Assembly (NCBI RefSeq): GCF_905220415.1
Contig: NC_059549.1
Location: 8,060,001 to 8,124,000 of the forward strand
DNA: 64,000 bases
Direction: 5' to 3'
From: Colias croceus
Taxonomy: Eukaryota; Arthropoda; Insecta; Lepidoptera; Pieridae
Below, piece by piece: positions 38,561-50,100 of this stretch. The notes beneath the pieces were generated by a model, which did no database searches, had not been told where the DNA came from, and was given only the letters and a program-made list of their open reading frames with translations. The stretch's first letter is position 1. Every line of letters begins with the position of its first letter. Position numbers and translations under genes: made by a program.

Positions 38561-38833
38561 ATGTAGTGATGTAGTGATTGATAAAACAGTTTTAGTTCGT
38601 TGATTTTAGTACCTAAACAAACTTCGAGTGAACGTATTTTCCAGTAAAACTTCGTAAAACTTTAGTGCAGCTAACAATAAACGGGAAATCCACGTTATTG
38701 ATACTTGGTAGTAGGTAATAGAAGCTGAATTTAATACACGTGTAACTCATGTAATACTAAAATAAAAGAAAATGAATAAATTCACTTATTTTATTTTCTT
38801 ATACCTATCTAAAGGTAGGTACTACTATACATA

Positions 38834-39000
38834 TACTAATATACATATTATAAAGCTGAAGAGTTTATTTGTTTGTTTGAACGCGCTAATCTCAGGAACT
38901 ACCGGTCCGATTTGAAAAATTCTTTCGGTGTCAGATAGCCCATTTATCGAGGAAGGACAGGAGCGGAGCACTACGGGTAAAGCCGCGGGGCACAGCTAGT
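38834..39000 (+). repeat. Repeat family E, copy 1
   Basis: It starts TACTAATATACATATTATAA, carries a short TTTG run, then ATCTCAGGAACTACCGGTCC and AGCCCATTTATCGAGGAAGG, and ends CACAGCTAGT. Other copies are at 43797, 44617 and 48585. Confidence 0.8.
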
Positions 39001-41054
39001 TATACAGTATATTTATAATAAAAATGTGCATTTGACCATTCTCTATCCATAGAAGAATTGCAAGGTCACGGCAGTAAAACTTCATTAATTGATTTAGCTT
39101 TCCTGAAAGCCAATTAACGGTTTTGTTGTGAAAGAACCGCGTTCATAATTCATATACTCGCTTCAAGTGATGTTTATTCATCAGGTACCTACGAGTCCAC
39201 GGTGGATTGAATTACATGCACATATAAAAGCTATTTCATGCGTAAATCATAACACCTTTCTAATAATAAAAAAATATATCAAATGCTTCTGAATTTACGT
39301 TTTTTTTTTTCTTTTTATCTTGGCACTTTGTAGTGATAAAAGCGCAAGACGTAAGCTGAACGTCTAATGTGCATAGACATTACCAAAATTTGCATTTTTA
39401 TTTGCGAAACAGGTAATATTTGCATTTTATTGGGGATAAAAGCACGAAACTAAAAAAGAATCAGACAATATTTTTAGTAACACTTAAACTGTTATGTTAA
39501 TAGAATTTCAATGAGAAAGTTTAAAAATATGAGGGTTTTTATAATACTCAATGATAGGTACCTAGGTATACATAGCAAGAATCATTCCTTAATAATATTT
39601 CTGCATTCATTATTATAACTTACAAAGTAATATTATTGAGAAAAATAAAACGTTTATCATTTGCACAACTCCAACATTTATTGTGGCTCAAATACGAAAT
39701 AAACAAAATACGTGCAAATCTATATAATCTTAAATATAAACTCTTAATACTTATAATAATATGAAAACGTCTGATTTTCGCCGGTATATTTGCGGTTCGT
39801 TTACGATATCCGCGTCTTTGTGCTACATAAGGGATATATGAATTATTCAAAATCTCAATACGACCTTTTTGTGTTACACTGGAAAAATAGTGTTCACAGA
39901 AAAAATAACACGCGATATACTTGATTTTGGATAAATATATTCGAAATCCCTGCAGGCGTATAAATAAGAATATTTCGTTTGGTAACGTAATTGTCCGGGG
40001 TGTGTTTTATTACAAAAATTTTCCGATGCTTTAAGGGCCTTTAAATGTCCTCGTTATAATTGTGAGATTTACAGATAAGAAAAACAAATTCGTTTTATAA
40101 CGATTTTACAAAGTAATCTAATGTCCTTTTCCTTTATCTTCAAATGAGCGAATTTGATTTAAAAGCACTTATTCGTTTGTTAAGTTTATATTTATTAACA
40201 TTGTTTGTTGCTCATTATCTGGTGTTTGGAATACCTAAAGGGTAATGATGAAAAACAGCACTTAACGAACGAGTAGTTTCCTTATAGTACCTACAAATAC
40301 CTTACACATTTTATTTATAACGTTAAACTAAGAGAGTATCGGAATATTTATTATTTCTAATAAAGTATACAATTTCTGCCATCAATTTGCACGTGTTTCT
40401 AACCAATATATTGCTTTGTTTTAGCGAATAATAATATAGGTCTCCTGAGATTTCTCCTCTCCTAATACGAGATGCTTAGTGAGCCTTCACCGCCTTGGGG
40501 ATAATCCGATATTTGGGACGGAATCGAATCAATCCTGAAATAATGGGATAAGGTTAGATATCTGATTTAAATTAGATACTCTTAATCTAATTAATGTCGA
40601 AATATAATATTATCATTATGGAAAAGCTTGCTGCTTAACTAGCATTAAAATAATTATGTTGCTTATTTGTAATTCATTTAGAAAGTACATATTGGAATAG
40701 GTATAATAATAACAAATAATATAGTAATAACAAAGTAAATTTTAGATAATAGTTTACAAGGATATTTCATGGAATAGGTAGTTCAAAGAGCTCAGGATAA
40801 AAGCTTTTAAATTAAATCCAGAATGGCAAAAAAACTTTAAAGGATAACTCATCTTGTTCTTAAAGAAAAACTTAGCTATATTCGCAAGAATTCTAGGAAC
40901 CCTGTCGTGAACCTGTACAAAATGCTTTATCCTTAGTAATAATAACTTTGTAGATGTCTTCTGATGCAATTACGAAGTTAAAAAACATCAGCTTATAGCT
41001 TTAATGCTGAATTTAAAAGTTTAAAGCGCTTCAATTTATTTATTTAATAATGCT

Positions 41055-41348
41055 TCAATACTTTTGACACTTGACCGTGGTAGGTAGTAGTGACTTGGTG
41101 CCTTCCTGGTGGGACCACACTCCACTCACAAATTCAGCTTGAAAGTAGCATGTGAATGCTACCTGTATTTCCTTCGGTGAGTGGGGGAGCTGGAAGCCTT
41201 TATACTTTTCCTTAGCTTCCCTTGCCCTTTTCTTTAATCCTTTCGTGACTCCTTTCTTTATCCCTTTACCTTTAACGCAATCCATTTGAAGAAGTGGACA
41301 CAAACTATTTACGCCTCTACAAATGTGCCTCTGCAGCGCTAAGTTCAT
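41055..41348 (-). other. 97-codon coding-like frame of unknown function
   Basis: On the minus strand an acceptor-like TTATGTTTTCAG is followed at once by ATG and an open frame. It contains a basic stretch (KGKGIKKGVTKGLKKRAREA) and then HSPKEIQVAFTCYFQAEFVS. The block is GC-richer than its surroundings. I recognise no domain. It may be a 5' coding exon or, given the GC change and nearby transposon, a repeat fragment. Confidence 0.25.
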
Positions 41349-41477
41349 CTGAAAACATAAAAGATGAATTTAAACTTTCAGAATAAATAGATGTTTATAT
41401 AATACTTATTTTTTAGAATATGTCACAAATTATAGTACAAAAATGTAAGCAAACATAGAGAAGGGCTCTATCAATAC

Positions 41478-42678
41478 CCTCCTAAGACCCAGATCGGAAC
41501 TACCAAAGGTAGTCGTAAAAACCCACTGTACAAAATTATGCACAAATTAATTTATTGCTGTCAGACCCAGAGACGTAAAACGTCGTAATTTTGAAGCTAT
41601 ACTTCTATGGTTTCGAAAGTATTTTTACCGTAATACCAGGTGTCTATGGGACATTTTTGGTCACCTTCTGTAATTCTATCTTTTGTACAAAATTTTGTAC
41701 AGTGGGTCTTAATGTAGCAGAGAAAATAATAAATCAAAATTACAAAAAATAAAGTTTATTATAGAAATTAAATAGAGAACAAAATTTTTCCATTTAAGAT
41801 CTTTAGACTTAACTTCTATTAAGGCAATATTAAATTACGCGTCCTCGACTTCTTCTCCCACGACTACCTTCTTCCGCGAGTGCTTATAATATTTCTTCCA
41901 CGACTACAATCACGTGTCCAACGTAGACGAATTCGTGTTCTGCTGCGACTTGATCCTCGCAAAAAGGAGAATCATCATTGTCATCTTCAATAAGCGGCTG
42001 TTCATCTTCACTAGAAGAACTTGAAGATGAAGATTCCTCTCTTCCATCTGGCATGTACTCGTCATCTGTCTTATTATATTCAAAAGGGTCCTCTTCAGCT
42101 TCTGACTCATATTCTAATTCATTTAGACACTGAAGAATCTCATTTTCATTAGAATCTAAAATAAAAACAAAAATACTCTCTATGAAAAGCAGATACCTAA
42201 CGTTTAATACTGAGAACCAATGTACAATATATTGAACAAAATAATTGATGACTTTGTGAATCACCTTTATTCAATACAGCAACAAAAAATATTAATAGTG
42301 TGTAATATTTACACCTTATAGTATAAAATAACATTAAAAGTGACGTGGGAAAACTAGTGATTATATAAGTATTTTGAGATTAAACTTACTCTTAGCACGA
42401 GGGAGCGGCAGGTTTCGTCGTTCATCACAGCTAGTTTTGAAAATATACTTATTTTTTTGTTGGCAGCGTTGATAAGATAGACAATACAAACTATTTAAGT
42501 AATTTTGACATGTGAAACTATTCGCGGGAAGATTTGAAAAAAACTACAGTTGTTAAAAGAATAGGTAAGTACAAAAAATTGTACACTGGGCGGTTACTAC
42601 TATAAACTATATGACAGAGCTGGGTCAGATAACACTATTTTATTTTGTACAAAATTTTGTACGCGGGGTCTTAGGAGG
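41478..42678. mobile_element. 1.2-kb DNA transposon, internally deleted, with 13-bp inverted ends
   Basis: CCTCCTAAGACCC at 41478-41490 and its exact complement at 42666-42678 are flanked by ATAC on both sides (41474-41477, 42679-42682), a likely 4-bp target duplication. The 16-bp palindrome GTACAAAATTTTGTAC occurs near the right end (42647-42662) and internally (41685-41700), each followed by a G-rich run and GTCTT. The interior encodes an acidic, serine-rich frame but no transposase catalytic core, so it is non-autonomous. The superfamily is uncertain. Confidence 0.75.
41884..42155 (-). pseudogene. Acidic serine-rich exon remnant inside the 1.2-kb transposon
   Basis: On the minus strand, after an acceptor TTTTATTTTAG, the frame reads SNENEILQCLNELEYESEAE, then an acidic stretch with eight serines (REESSSSSSSSEDEQ) and DDNDDSPFCEDQ, before stopping at 41884. 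A neighbouring frame just past the stop gives Arg-Gly repeats (RSRGRN, RGRRSRGR), as if a frameshift separates them. Acidic N-termini of this kind are seen in piggyBac-like and other transposases. No catalytic domain follows, so I read it as a remnant. Confidence 0.45.
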
Positions 42679-43796
42679 ATACGGCTATTCATATGTTTCC
42701 GTTTAAAAGTCACATGGGATGTTGTTATTATGAGAAAATCGTAAAAATTATGAGGAAAATAGTAAAAACAACATTTTTCTTTCGCCCATACAGACCACTC
42801 TGTTCCCAGTTAAACAAAACAAACGCGCGTTAGGATAATCTTGGCTTAGGATAATGACTGATAAACATTTTAAAACTGACAACAAAAAACAGACCCAGAC
42901 AGAGCCGTTGCGTGCAGCTAGTTAATAAGATAGGCGAATTAGAATCTGATATTGTATCCATCGATACTAATAATGCATATTTAAATAAGCATGAAAAGCA
43001 TCCTATGTATTTTTTAAACCTATAAAATTGAAAGCACTAATTTATCCATAGGACAATATTGTATATTAATTTAATTATCGCTTGATGTAAGTAGACATAA
43101 TGTATCCGGAGCACAGATTCGCGCGGATCAAGTGGCGTCACATGGCACGTTGAGCCGAGTGGAAATATTACAGTATTATGAGTATTTTGTGTTTATTTAT
43201 TACCGCCCTTCGCAATTTGCTAGCAACATTTTTATAATACGTAACAATTACGTTAAATTTTTATGGGCAAGCGCCCGAAAATGCCTACGTCAAGTGGAGT
43301 TTCGAATGTGCGATATTTTATGAAGCAATAAACATCAAATAAGAAGTTGTTAAAGACATAAGAAAGTAAGAGTCAATAACTTTATACCTATATCGTTGGA
43401 GTATATATTATTTCCAAAATTATGAGGCAATAGATATTAAAACGCGTTTTGTCTGAAATAAATTTATGTGTTCAAAGTAAGAAAGACTATAGGTACATGT
43501 ATCTAAAAACTGTTTAAAAACTACAGCTAGTGCATTAACAAGCAGCTTATCGTTTAATCTGTCTAAACCATGAAACTGAAGTTATAACTAATTTCTACAA
43601 AAGCATTGAAGCTTGATTGAAACTATAGCAACTATGTTGTAACTTTGTATGCGGTTTGCAATTAGTTTTAGAAGGTTCAGGCACAGTCGGTATTTGTATA
43701 TGTACTAACATTATAGATACTGATATTCTGATTAATAAATACATGAATTAAATCATGGTGTTATAAAAGTTATGATAAGTAATGTAGGTTCTATCT

Positions 43797-44009
43797 ATAC
43801 TAATATTATAAAGCTGAAGAGTTTGTTTGTTTGTTTGTTTGTTTGTTTGTTTGTTTGAACGCGCTAATCTCGGGAACTACTGGTCCGATTTGAAAAATTC
43901 TTTCGCTGTTATATAGCCCATTTATCGAGGAAGGTTATAGGCTATGTGTCATCACGCTACGACCAACAGGGGTGGAGCCACGGGGATGAAACCGCGCGGA
44001 GCAGCTAGT
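43797..44009 (+). repeat. Repeat family E, copy 2, with a TTTG microsatellite
   Basis: Same layout as copy 1, with about nine GTTT units at 43821-43857, and an end of GGAGCAGCTAGT. Confidence 0.8.
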
Positions 44010-44616
44010 TTCAAATGTATTTCGTCAAAAAAAGCACAAAGAAAATGTTTTCATATTTAGTCTATTGGAAAAAGTTATGACGACGAATATTTATTTTTTT
44101 TAATTATTAATTGACGCAGCACTGTTTAAATTCATGTGCTATTTAATGGTACTTATTCATATTATTAAAATAGTAAATGTCCAACGATCTTAATTAAGGC
44201 ATTTATGCTTTTCTGCTATCGTAAATTTAATTATTTCGTCCTACATTTATAAAAACGTGCGATGAAAATTAATTATAATTATTTGAAAGCATCTTTCCGA
44301 ACAATTTGTCTGTATCTCATAATTGCTTCCTCGAATCATCGACTGAATACAATATTGCAATATGCAACTAAACTTGTGCGGTATTGTGGAAACTTCTGTG
44401 TTCACCCCTTCGACTAATGGATCCCACTGTGTTCATTATTAAGTTTGCTTTCAGATGCTATGAAATATAATGGGAAAACTAGTTGGTTTTATTTTATAAA
44501 GACTGTTTATTAGTCGAGAATATAAATTAAAAGACTTGAAATTTTTAAGTGGTTGATTGAATTGTTATTGTCATATTACGTATATTATGTAATATGTAAT
44601 ATATAATATTATATAT

Positions 44617-44808
44617 ACAATAATATTATAAAGCTAATGAGTTTGTTTGTTTGTTTGAAAGCGCTCATCTCAGTAACTACTGGTCCGATTTGAAAAATCC
44701 ATTCGTTGTTAGATAGCCCATTTATCGATGAAAGCTAGAGGCTAATGTCATCACGCTAAGACCCACAGGAGCGGAGCAACGTGGGTAAAATTGCGGGGCA
44801 TAGCTAGT
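44617..44808 (+). repeat. Repeat family E, copy 3
   Basis: Same family: TAATATTATAAAGCTAATGA, a short TTTG run, AACTACTGGTCCGATTTG, and an end of GCATAGCTAGT. Confidence 0.8.
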
Positions 44809-46385
44809 TAATAGATATTTATCTATTATTGAGATATTCCTATTTCAGTACAGTACAGGCAGTAACATATGCCTTGCAATACTAGATACACATTACACAC
44901 GTGATAAATAGTTAATTGTAGCCCAACCGAAATGGGACATTAAACTGAATCACATAAATAATCGCAGCTGCAGACTTTAGTATATAAATCACAGTGACAA
45001 GACATTGCCGTGACATATGTTGGCCTGTTTACACGACGCCATATCCCAACCATATCCCTCCCAAAATGACAAGAGGCCCACTGAATATTATAATATATGA
45101 TAGTAAAGTAATTTATGAGAAGTAGTAGATTTGTTAAAAAAGTTTTTAACTCATTGAAATTAAATCTATATTTAAAGTATTATGTCTTATGTTCATTGAA
45201 ACAACACTTTGTATTTGCGCAGCAATAGCTGTCATATTAATAATGGAAACGTTGATTTGAGTCCCTAGTTCATACTGATGAACCTTTGTCACACATTTTA
45301 ATTTTCTATATGGACTATTCTACCTCCTTCAGTAATAAAAAATAGGTTTTTAATAATCCATTTATATGTGCCCTGTAAAAAAGTGAATCTGAATAAATCT
45401 ATTATTTCTAGGTATTGTTCAAAAAAACTCATCAATCATGTTAAACAAACAGATTATGTACGTAGGTACCTATATAATATTTGTTTTATTTCCCATGACA
45501 TCCGATTTGTTTGCACCACATATAACACGAAATTCGTATGTATTTATGTGATAAAGGTATAATGCAAATAAGCGTGGCGTGTGTACATAAACATTACAAA
45601 TTTATTGTTGCGGAATAAAGATTTAGGGCCTATTTATTTTGCTTTAGATAAACGTTGACGTGATAATCCTGCAGCTTACTATCTGGGAGGTATTTATTCG
45701 AAAACTGACGTAAAAATTAAATAGACATTGTATACCTCTCTCTTCTCCTATACTAGGTTCGTGAAAATCAAAGTGTGATAGTTTAAAAGATTTTATTCGA
45801 GTATTCACTCTGCTCTACTTTCACCTCCAAATAATATTTTTGTACTTTACAATCGATGTAATCTACTGGAAAAAAAATATATCTCAACTAATTCTAAAAT
45901 CTCTAATACTATAATTGTATGAATAAATTATTTCGACTAATTTTAATACGCTAACTACATCGCAGAATAACATTCAATATAAAAATAATAATTGTATCCT
46001 ACAGAGTTGTTTATAAGCAAGCTTAATTCCAATTCTGGTATGCCTATGAATAGTTAATTCTATGTGCTCGGGGTGAGGCCAACATCTCACTTAGTGGATC
46101 GTTAAGTGTTTTTGAAAGTCGCCATTAGTGTGAAATATGAATTAATGGCTGTGGAGCGACACTGCGGCGTCATCGATTCGCTTCAAGAGGTGTCACTGAA
46201 TAGCAAATTGCATGGAGTGTGCTTCAAATTATTATGCTAAACTTTGTTGTTTGAAATGCTAAATTCTAATGAATGGACAGAATGTTCACGTTTTTCATGC
46301 GCTAATGAAATATTTTGTGCAAAGAAGATTTAGTTAGTAGTAGTTAGTTTGCTACTTTATTGCTAATGAAATTTTGCATATCCAT

Positions 46386-46694
46386 ACATATAATAAATCT
46401 GTAGAAGGGTCAATTCTGTACATTGAAAATATTGAAAAAATAAATAGCATGGGGTGTTACTGGATCGATACCAAACTCAAATATGTGATTAAAAAAAATT
46501 TTGTCTGTCTGTCTGTATGTTCAGGCATCACGTGAAAACTAACGGTTCGATTTCGATGAAACTTGGTATAATTATACCTTATTATCCTGGGCATAAAATA
46601 GGATACTTTTTATCCCGGAAAAATACGAAGAAAAAAAATAAATCAAATTTTTCTTAATTTTTCCGCGCGGACGGAGTCGCGGCCGAAAGCTAGT
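46386..46694 (+). repeat. Repeat family B ending in GCTAGT, copy 2
   Basis: It is nearly identical over its length to 7405-7740 but with a shorter TCTG run, and ends GCGCGGACGGAGTCGCGGCC then GAAAGCTAGT. It lies about 380 bp upstream of the receptor start exon. Confidence 0.8.
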
Positions 46695-47071
46695 TCAGAA
46701 TAATAAAATAATAAGAGTTCAATAAAATAATTTAGTATCGCTTTCAGGTCAACTTTCAAAAAAATATTTTGTAAATTGAAGCCAATATTTCTATGTACAC
46801 TTATTTTTTTTTTCTTTAAAATATAAATAATGTAGAGCTCAGAACTAGGAAAAAATTCATTCATGCGATATTCCAATGTTTAGCAATACCGACTCCAATG
46901 TTTTTCAGCGGCAAACGCGCATAACTGAGTAAGTTGGGCGGGTACGGGGTAGGTTATGATTGATTATATGCTATTTTGTTATTTGAGCTGCTATAACGCA
47001 ATTCACCTTTGAGCGTACGCTAGAAAGCATTTCAATTTGAAAATATTAAAAAATAAGCAAAAGATTTCAAT
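46695..47071 (+). other. Immediate upstream flank of the receptor gene
   Basis: This 377-bp interval should hold the promoter or 5' untranslated region if the start exon is right. I see no clear TATA box or known motif. A GC-richer patch GGGCGGGTACGGGGTAGG is at about 46936-46953. Confidence 0.3.
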
Positions 47072-47174
47072 ATGAACGATTCCAGAAATGGATTTAAAAT
47101 GTACAATCCAAATCGAATGGAACAAATGAGTAAACGCGATACGTTCAAGGAATTTAATGGAAAGGAAATAAAAG
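47072..47174 (+). other. Gr1: Start exon of the CO2-clade receptor gene
   Basis: The exon encodes 34 residues beginning MNDSRNGFK and ending FNGKEIK, plus one base of the next codon. The ATG has A at -3 and an in-frame TAA just upstream at 47054-47056, so translation should start here. The donor AAAG|GTTATA is weaker than the other donors, but its phase fits exon 2 exactly: G plus AG gives Glu35, followed by YDAKDVYG. I chose it because it is the nearest upstream ATG exon with the right phase. A longer or alternative 5' exon farther upstream cannot be excluded. No convincing TATA box is visible before it. Confidence 0.75.
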
Positions 47175-50100
47175 GTTATATGGCGATCAATCATTCGATT
47201 TGGCGGAATAGTTTCTAAAAGCTTGATCATAAACAACTACAAATATAATATTTAGTGTAACGTCAGCGGCAGTTGTTATTTTTTCTTTCCGTTGTTTTTT
47301 TTTTCGGCTTGTAAATTATGTTAATTGTGTTTAAAACTTTGTTTTCTGAAAACAACCTTAACAATTTTATTTCGTTTGACATATTAGACGCGGCGTCCAT
47401 TTTTCTTTTACGTCGAGATTACTGAATAAATTTGTTTTATCTGTGAGCACAAATGGCTACATTTGCATTTTATAATTAAATCGTAGAAATTGAAATATTT
47501 TTTTAAGCACGTCTTATTTATTTGATACGTTTTCACTTTCAGACGAATTTATTATGATTTCTTTTTATAGAGTACGACGCGAAAGATGTCTACGGACCCC
47601 AGATTACTGACAAGGATGGTGAACTTTTGGACAAGCACGATAGTTTCTACATAACAACAAAAAGTCTTTTGGTACTGTTTCAAATAATGGGCGTAATGCC
47701 GATTATGAGAGTACCGAAACGTAAGTGCTTATTAGCAAATTGAACATGAATATTTTAAAACTAATCTACTAATCTACATTACTTGTATAATATCAAGTTT
47801 ATATTTATGTACATTCTAATCTATTGAGCTTATCGGCTTTTACCGTGGAAATTTCATAAAATTTTTGCATGAAATTATATATATCTAAACCTTGCTTCAA
47901 ATTTATAATATCGTAGATGTTATATTAATCATTTACATTTTAAGCACCAAACCTCAGCTATTAAAATATATCCGTTCAGCTTAAACATTAAAAGTTTGAA
48001 CCTTAAACGCTTAAAACTTAGAAAATAACTACAAATTTTCAAAGTTAATACATTCCACGTATAGCTTATGAATTTCAGTAAACGTCAGTCAAGATTAAAA
48101 CTTCGCCTATATAACTTTAATACTTTACGTAAGCGTAAGGTTTTATTCAAGTTATTGCGAAGTTAAATATTTCATTTCACGGAGGAACATTGTTTCTTTT
48201 GAGTACACAATAATCACCCCGTGTAAATTGTAAGACTTCACCGTGTAGAGATTATAATACTTTTAAATTATTTTTTTAAATTATTACAAGACAGCGTAAT
48301 TTTGTGAGGGAAATTAATGTTTTCAAGGAATAATGGCACATCATGATAAATTATTACAAGTCTGAAGCGTTTCTTTTACTTCATCTAAAAGTAAAACAGC
48401 GTATCGAATAACTTTCTTTCAGATAACAAATAGCATCTATAACAAAAAGCAGGATAACATTTTTATCTAGCAGGATAGCAGAGTACTGCCTGCACTTTAC
48501 CAATAAAGAGAAACGTAGAACTTTCTACTCGAAGCTCAAATAAAATCATTATAGAATTTATCTTCTATTTAGTTGAGGCATTTATCTACAGAGGAAAACT
48601 TTGTTTGTTTGTTTGATTGTAATGAATAGGCTCATAAACTACTGGACCGATTTTAAAAATTCTTTCACCATTCGAAAGCTACATTATCCACGAGTGATAT
48701 AGGCTATAGGTATATTATCACGCTTAGACCAAAAGGAGCGGAGCCTCGCGGGTGAAACCGCGCGGAACAGCTAGTTCCATTATAAAATAGTTGTCATCCG
48801 CAATTTAATGCTTGTTGGTTTTATTATTAACAGATGCACGGACCACAAAGCGAACTACCTATAACTGGATCTCAAAAGCAACGCTTTGGGCTTATCTCGT
48901 CTGGAGCTTGGAGAGTATTATTGTGATCAAAGGTCAGCCGTGATTACGTAGCGAGCTTATGTTCAAGGCTTGAACTTTATCGAATTATTCAGTGTGTTCG
49001 TTACTAAGTGTATTATGGTATGGTTGATGCCTTTGAGCACGGAAAATAACATACAAACAATTTTAATCCTTGAATTTCGTAGATGCACTGCATATTAAAA
49101 TGATGTTTAAAATTATATAATTATTTTTATCTCTTTTTAAATAATACACGTACATAAAGTCTACATTATAATACACATGGTTTATTACTTCTATTTTGAC
49201 AGAAATATATCATGTTGTCAATTCAATTCAATTCAATTTCAATACCACGAAAAAAACATATTCATGGTTATTCTTTTCAGATAATATAGCTGTAGGAAGG
49301 CTGTAGGTACTTTCATCGGTTTTATTAGCTTCAGTTTTATCTTCATATTTCAGTGGGCAACGAGCGACTCGCGAATTTCCAACAAAATTCAAATAAACGA
49401 TTCGACGAAGTTATATACAATATTATATTTCTGAGCATTCTCATTCCGCATTTTCTTATACCGGTGGCTTCGTGGCGACATGGACCACAAGTCGCTATAT
49501 TTAAGAACATGTGGACTCATTACCAGGTTGTTTTCTATTTATGTTATAAATAAAACACATATTTGAATTTGAGACGAATTTATTAAAACATACAAAATAC
49601 AATCAAATATATATGAGTTCCGATGGTTGATTGAATTGATTGAAATAATTAGTATTAGTACATGATAATAATGTAGAGTCATTGTGGTGCATAATATATT
49701 TTGTGAATATTTCGACTGCTAGCTTGTCTCGGCTATGTAAACAAAATAAATATAAATTCATGCAACCAGTAACGTCTCTTTGTTTCCAAATAAAACAATA
49801 ACAAATAAATCCAAATCATTTATTCACATGAAAGTCCCCGCAAAACTTATTGTAGCGTATAAACAAGCGACATTTCCAGCTCAAATACCTCAAAATAACT
49901 GGAACTCCGATAATATTCCCGAACCTGTATTCCCTCACGTGGGGATTATGTATATTTTCCTGGGCTCTGAGTTTCGCGGTAATACTGTCGCAGCATTACT
50001 TACAAGACGACTTCGAGCTCTGGCATTCTTTCGCGTACTATCACATTATCGCTATGCTGGATGGCTTTTGTTCTTTGTGGTATGTGCCCTTAATTACTTT

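Larger units (their letters stand above)
35409..41054. other. AT-rich stretch, repeats only
   Basis: It contains the repeats at 38396 and 38834 and a cluster of the CCATCTAGTG motif (37101, 37301, inverted at 37368). No gene is recognised. Confidence 0.5.
42683..46385. other. AT-rich stretch with two family E repeats
   Basis: Only the repeats at 43797 and 44617 are recognised. No gene is supported. Confidence 0.5.

Noticed and set aside
41478..42678. Classification of the 1.2-kb element as piggyBac
   Set aside because: The acidic N-terminal-like frame fits, but the flank is ATAC rather than TTAA and no catalytic core is present, so I left the superfamily open.
47003..47236. 77-codon minus frame over the receptor start exon
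   Set aside because: Antisense shadow. The + strand exon joins in phase with the rest of the gene.
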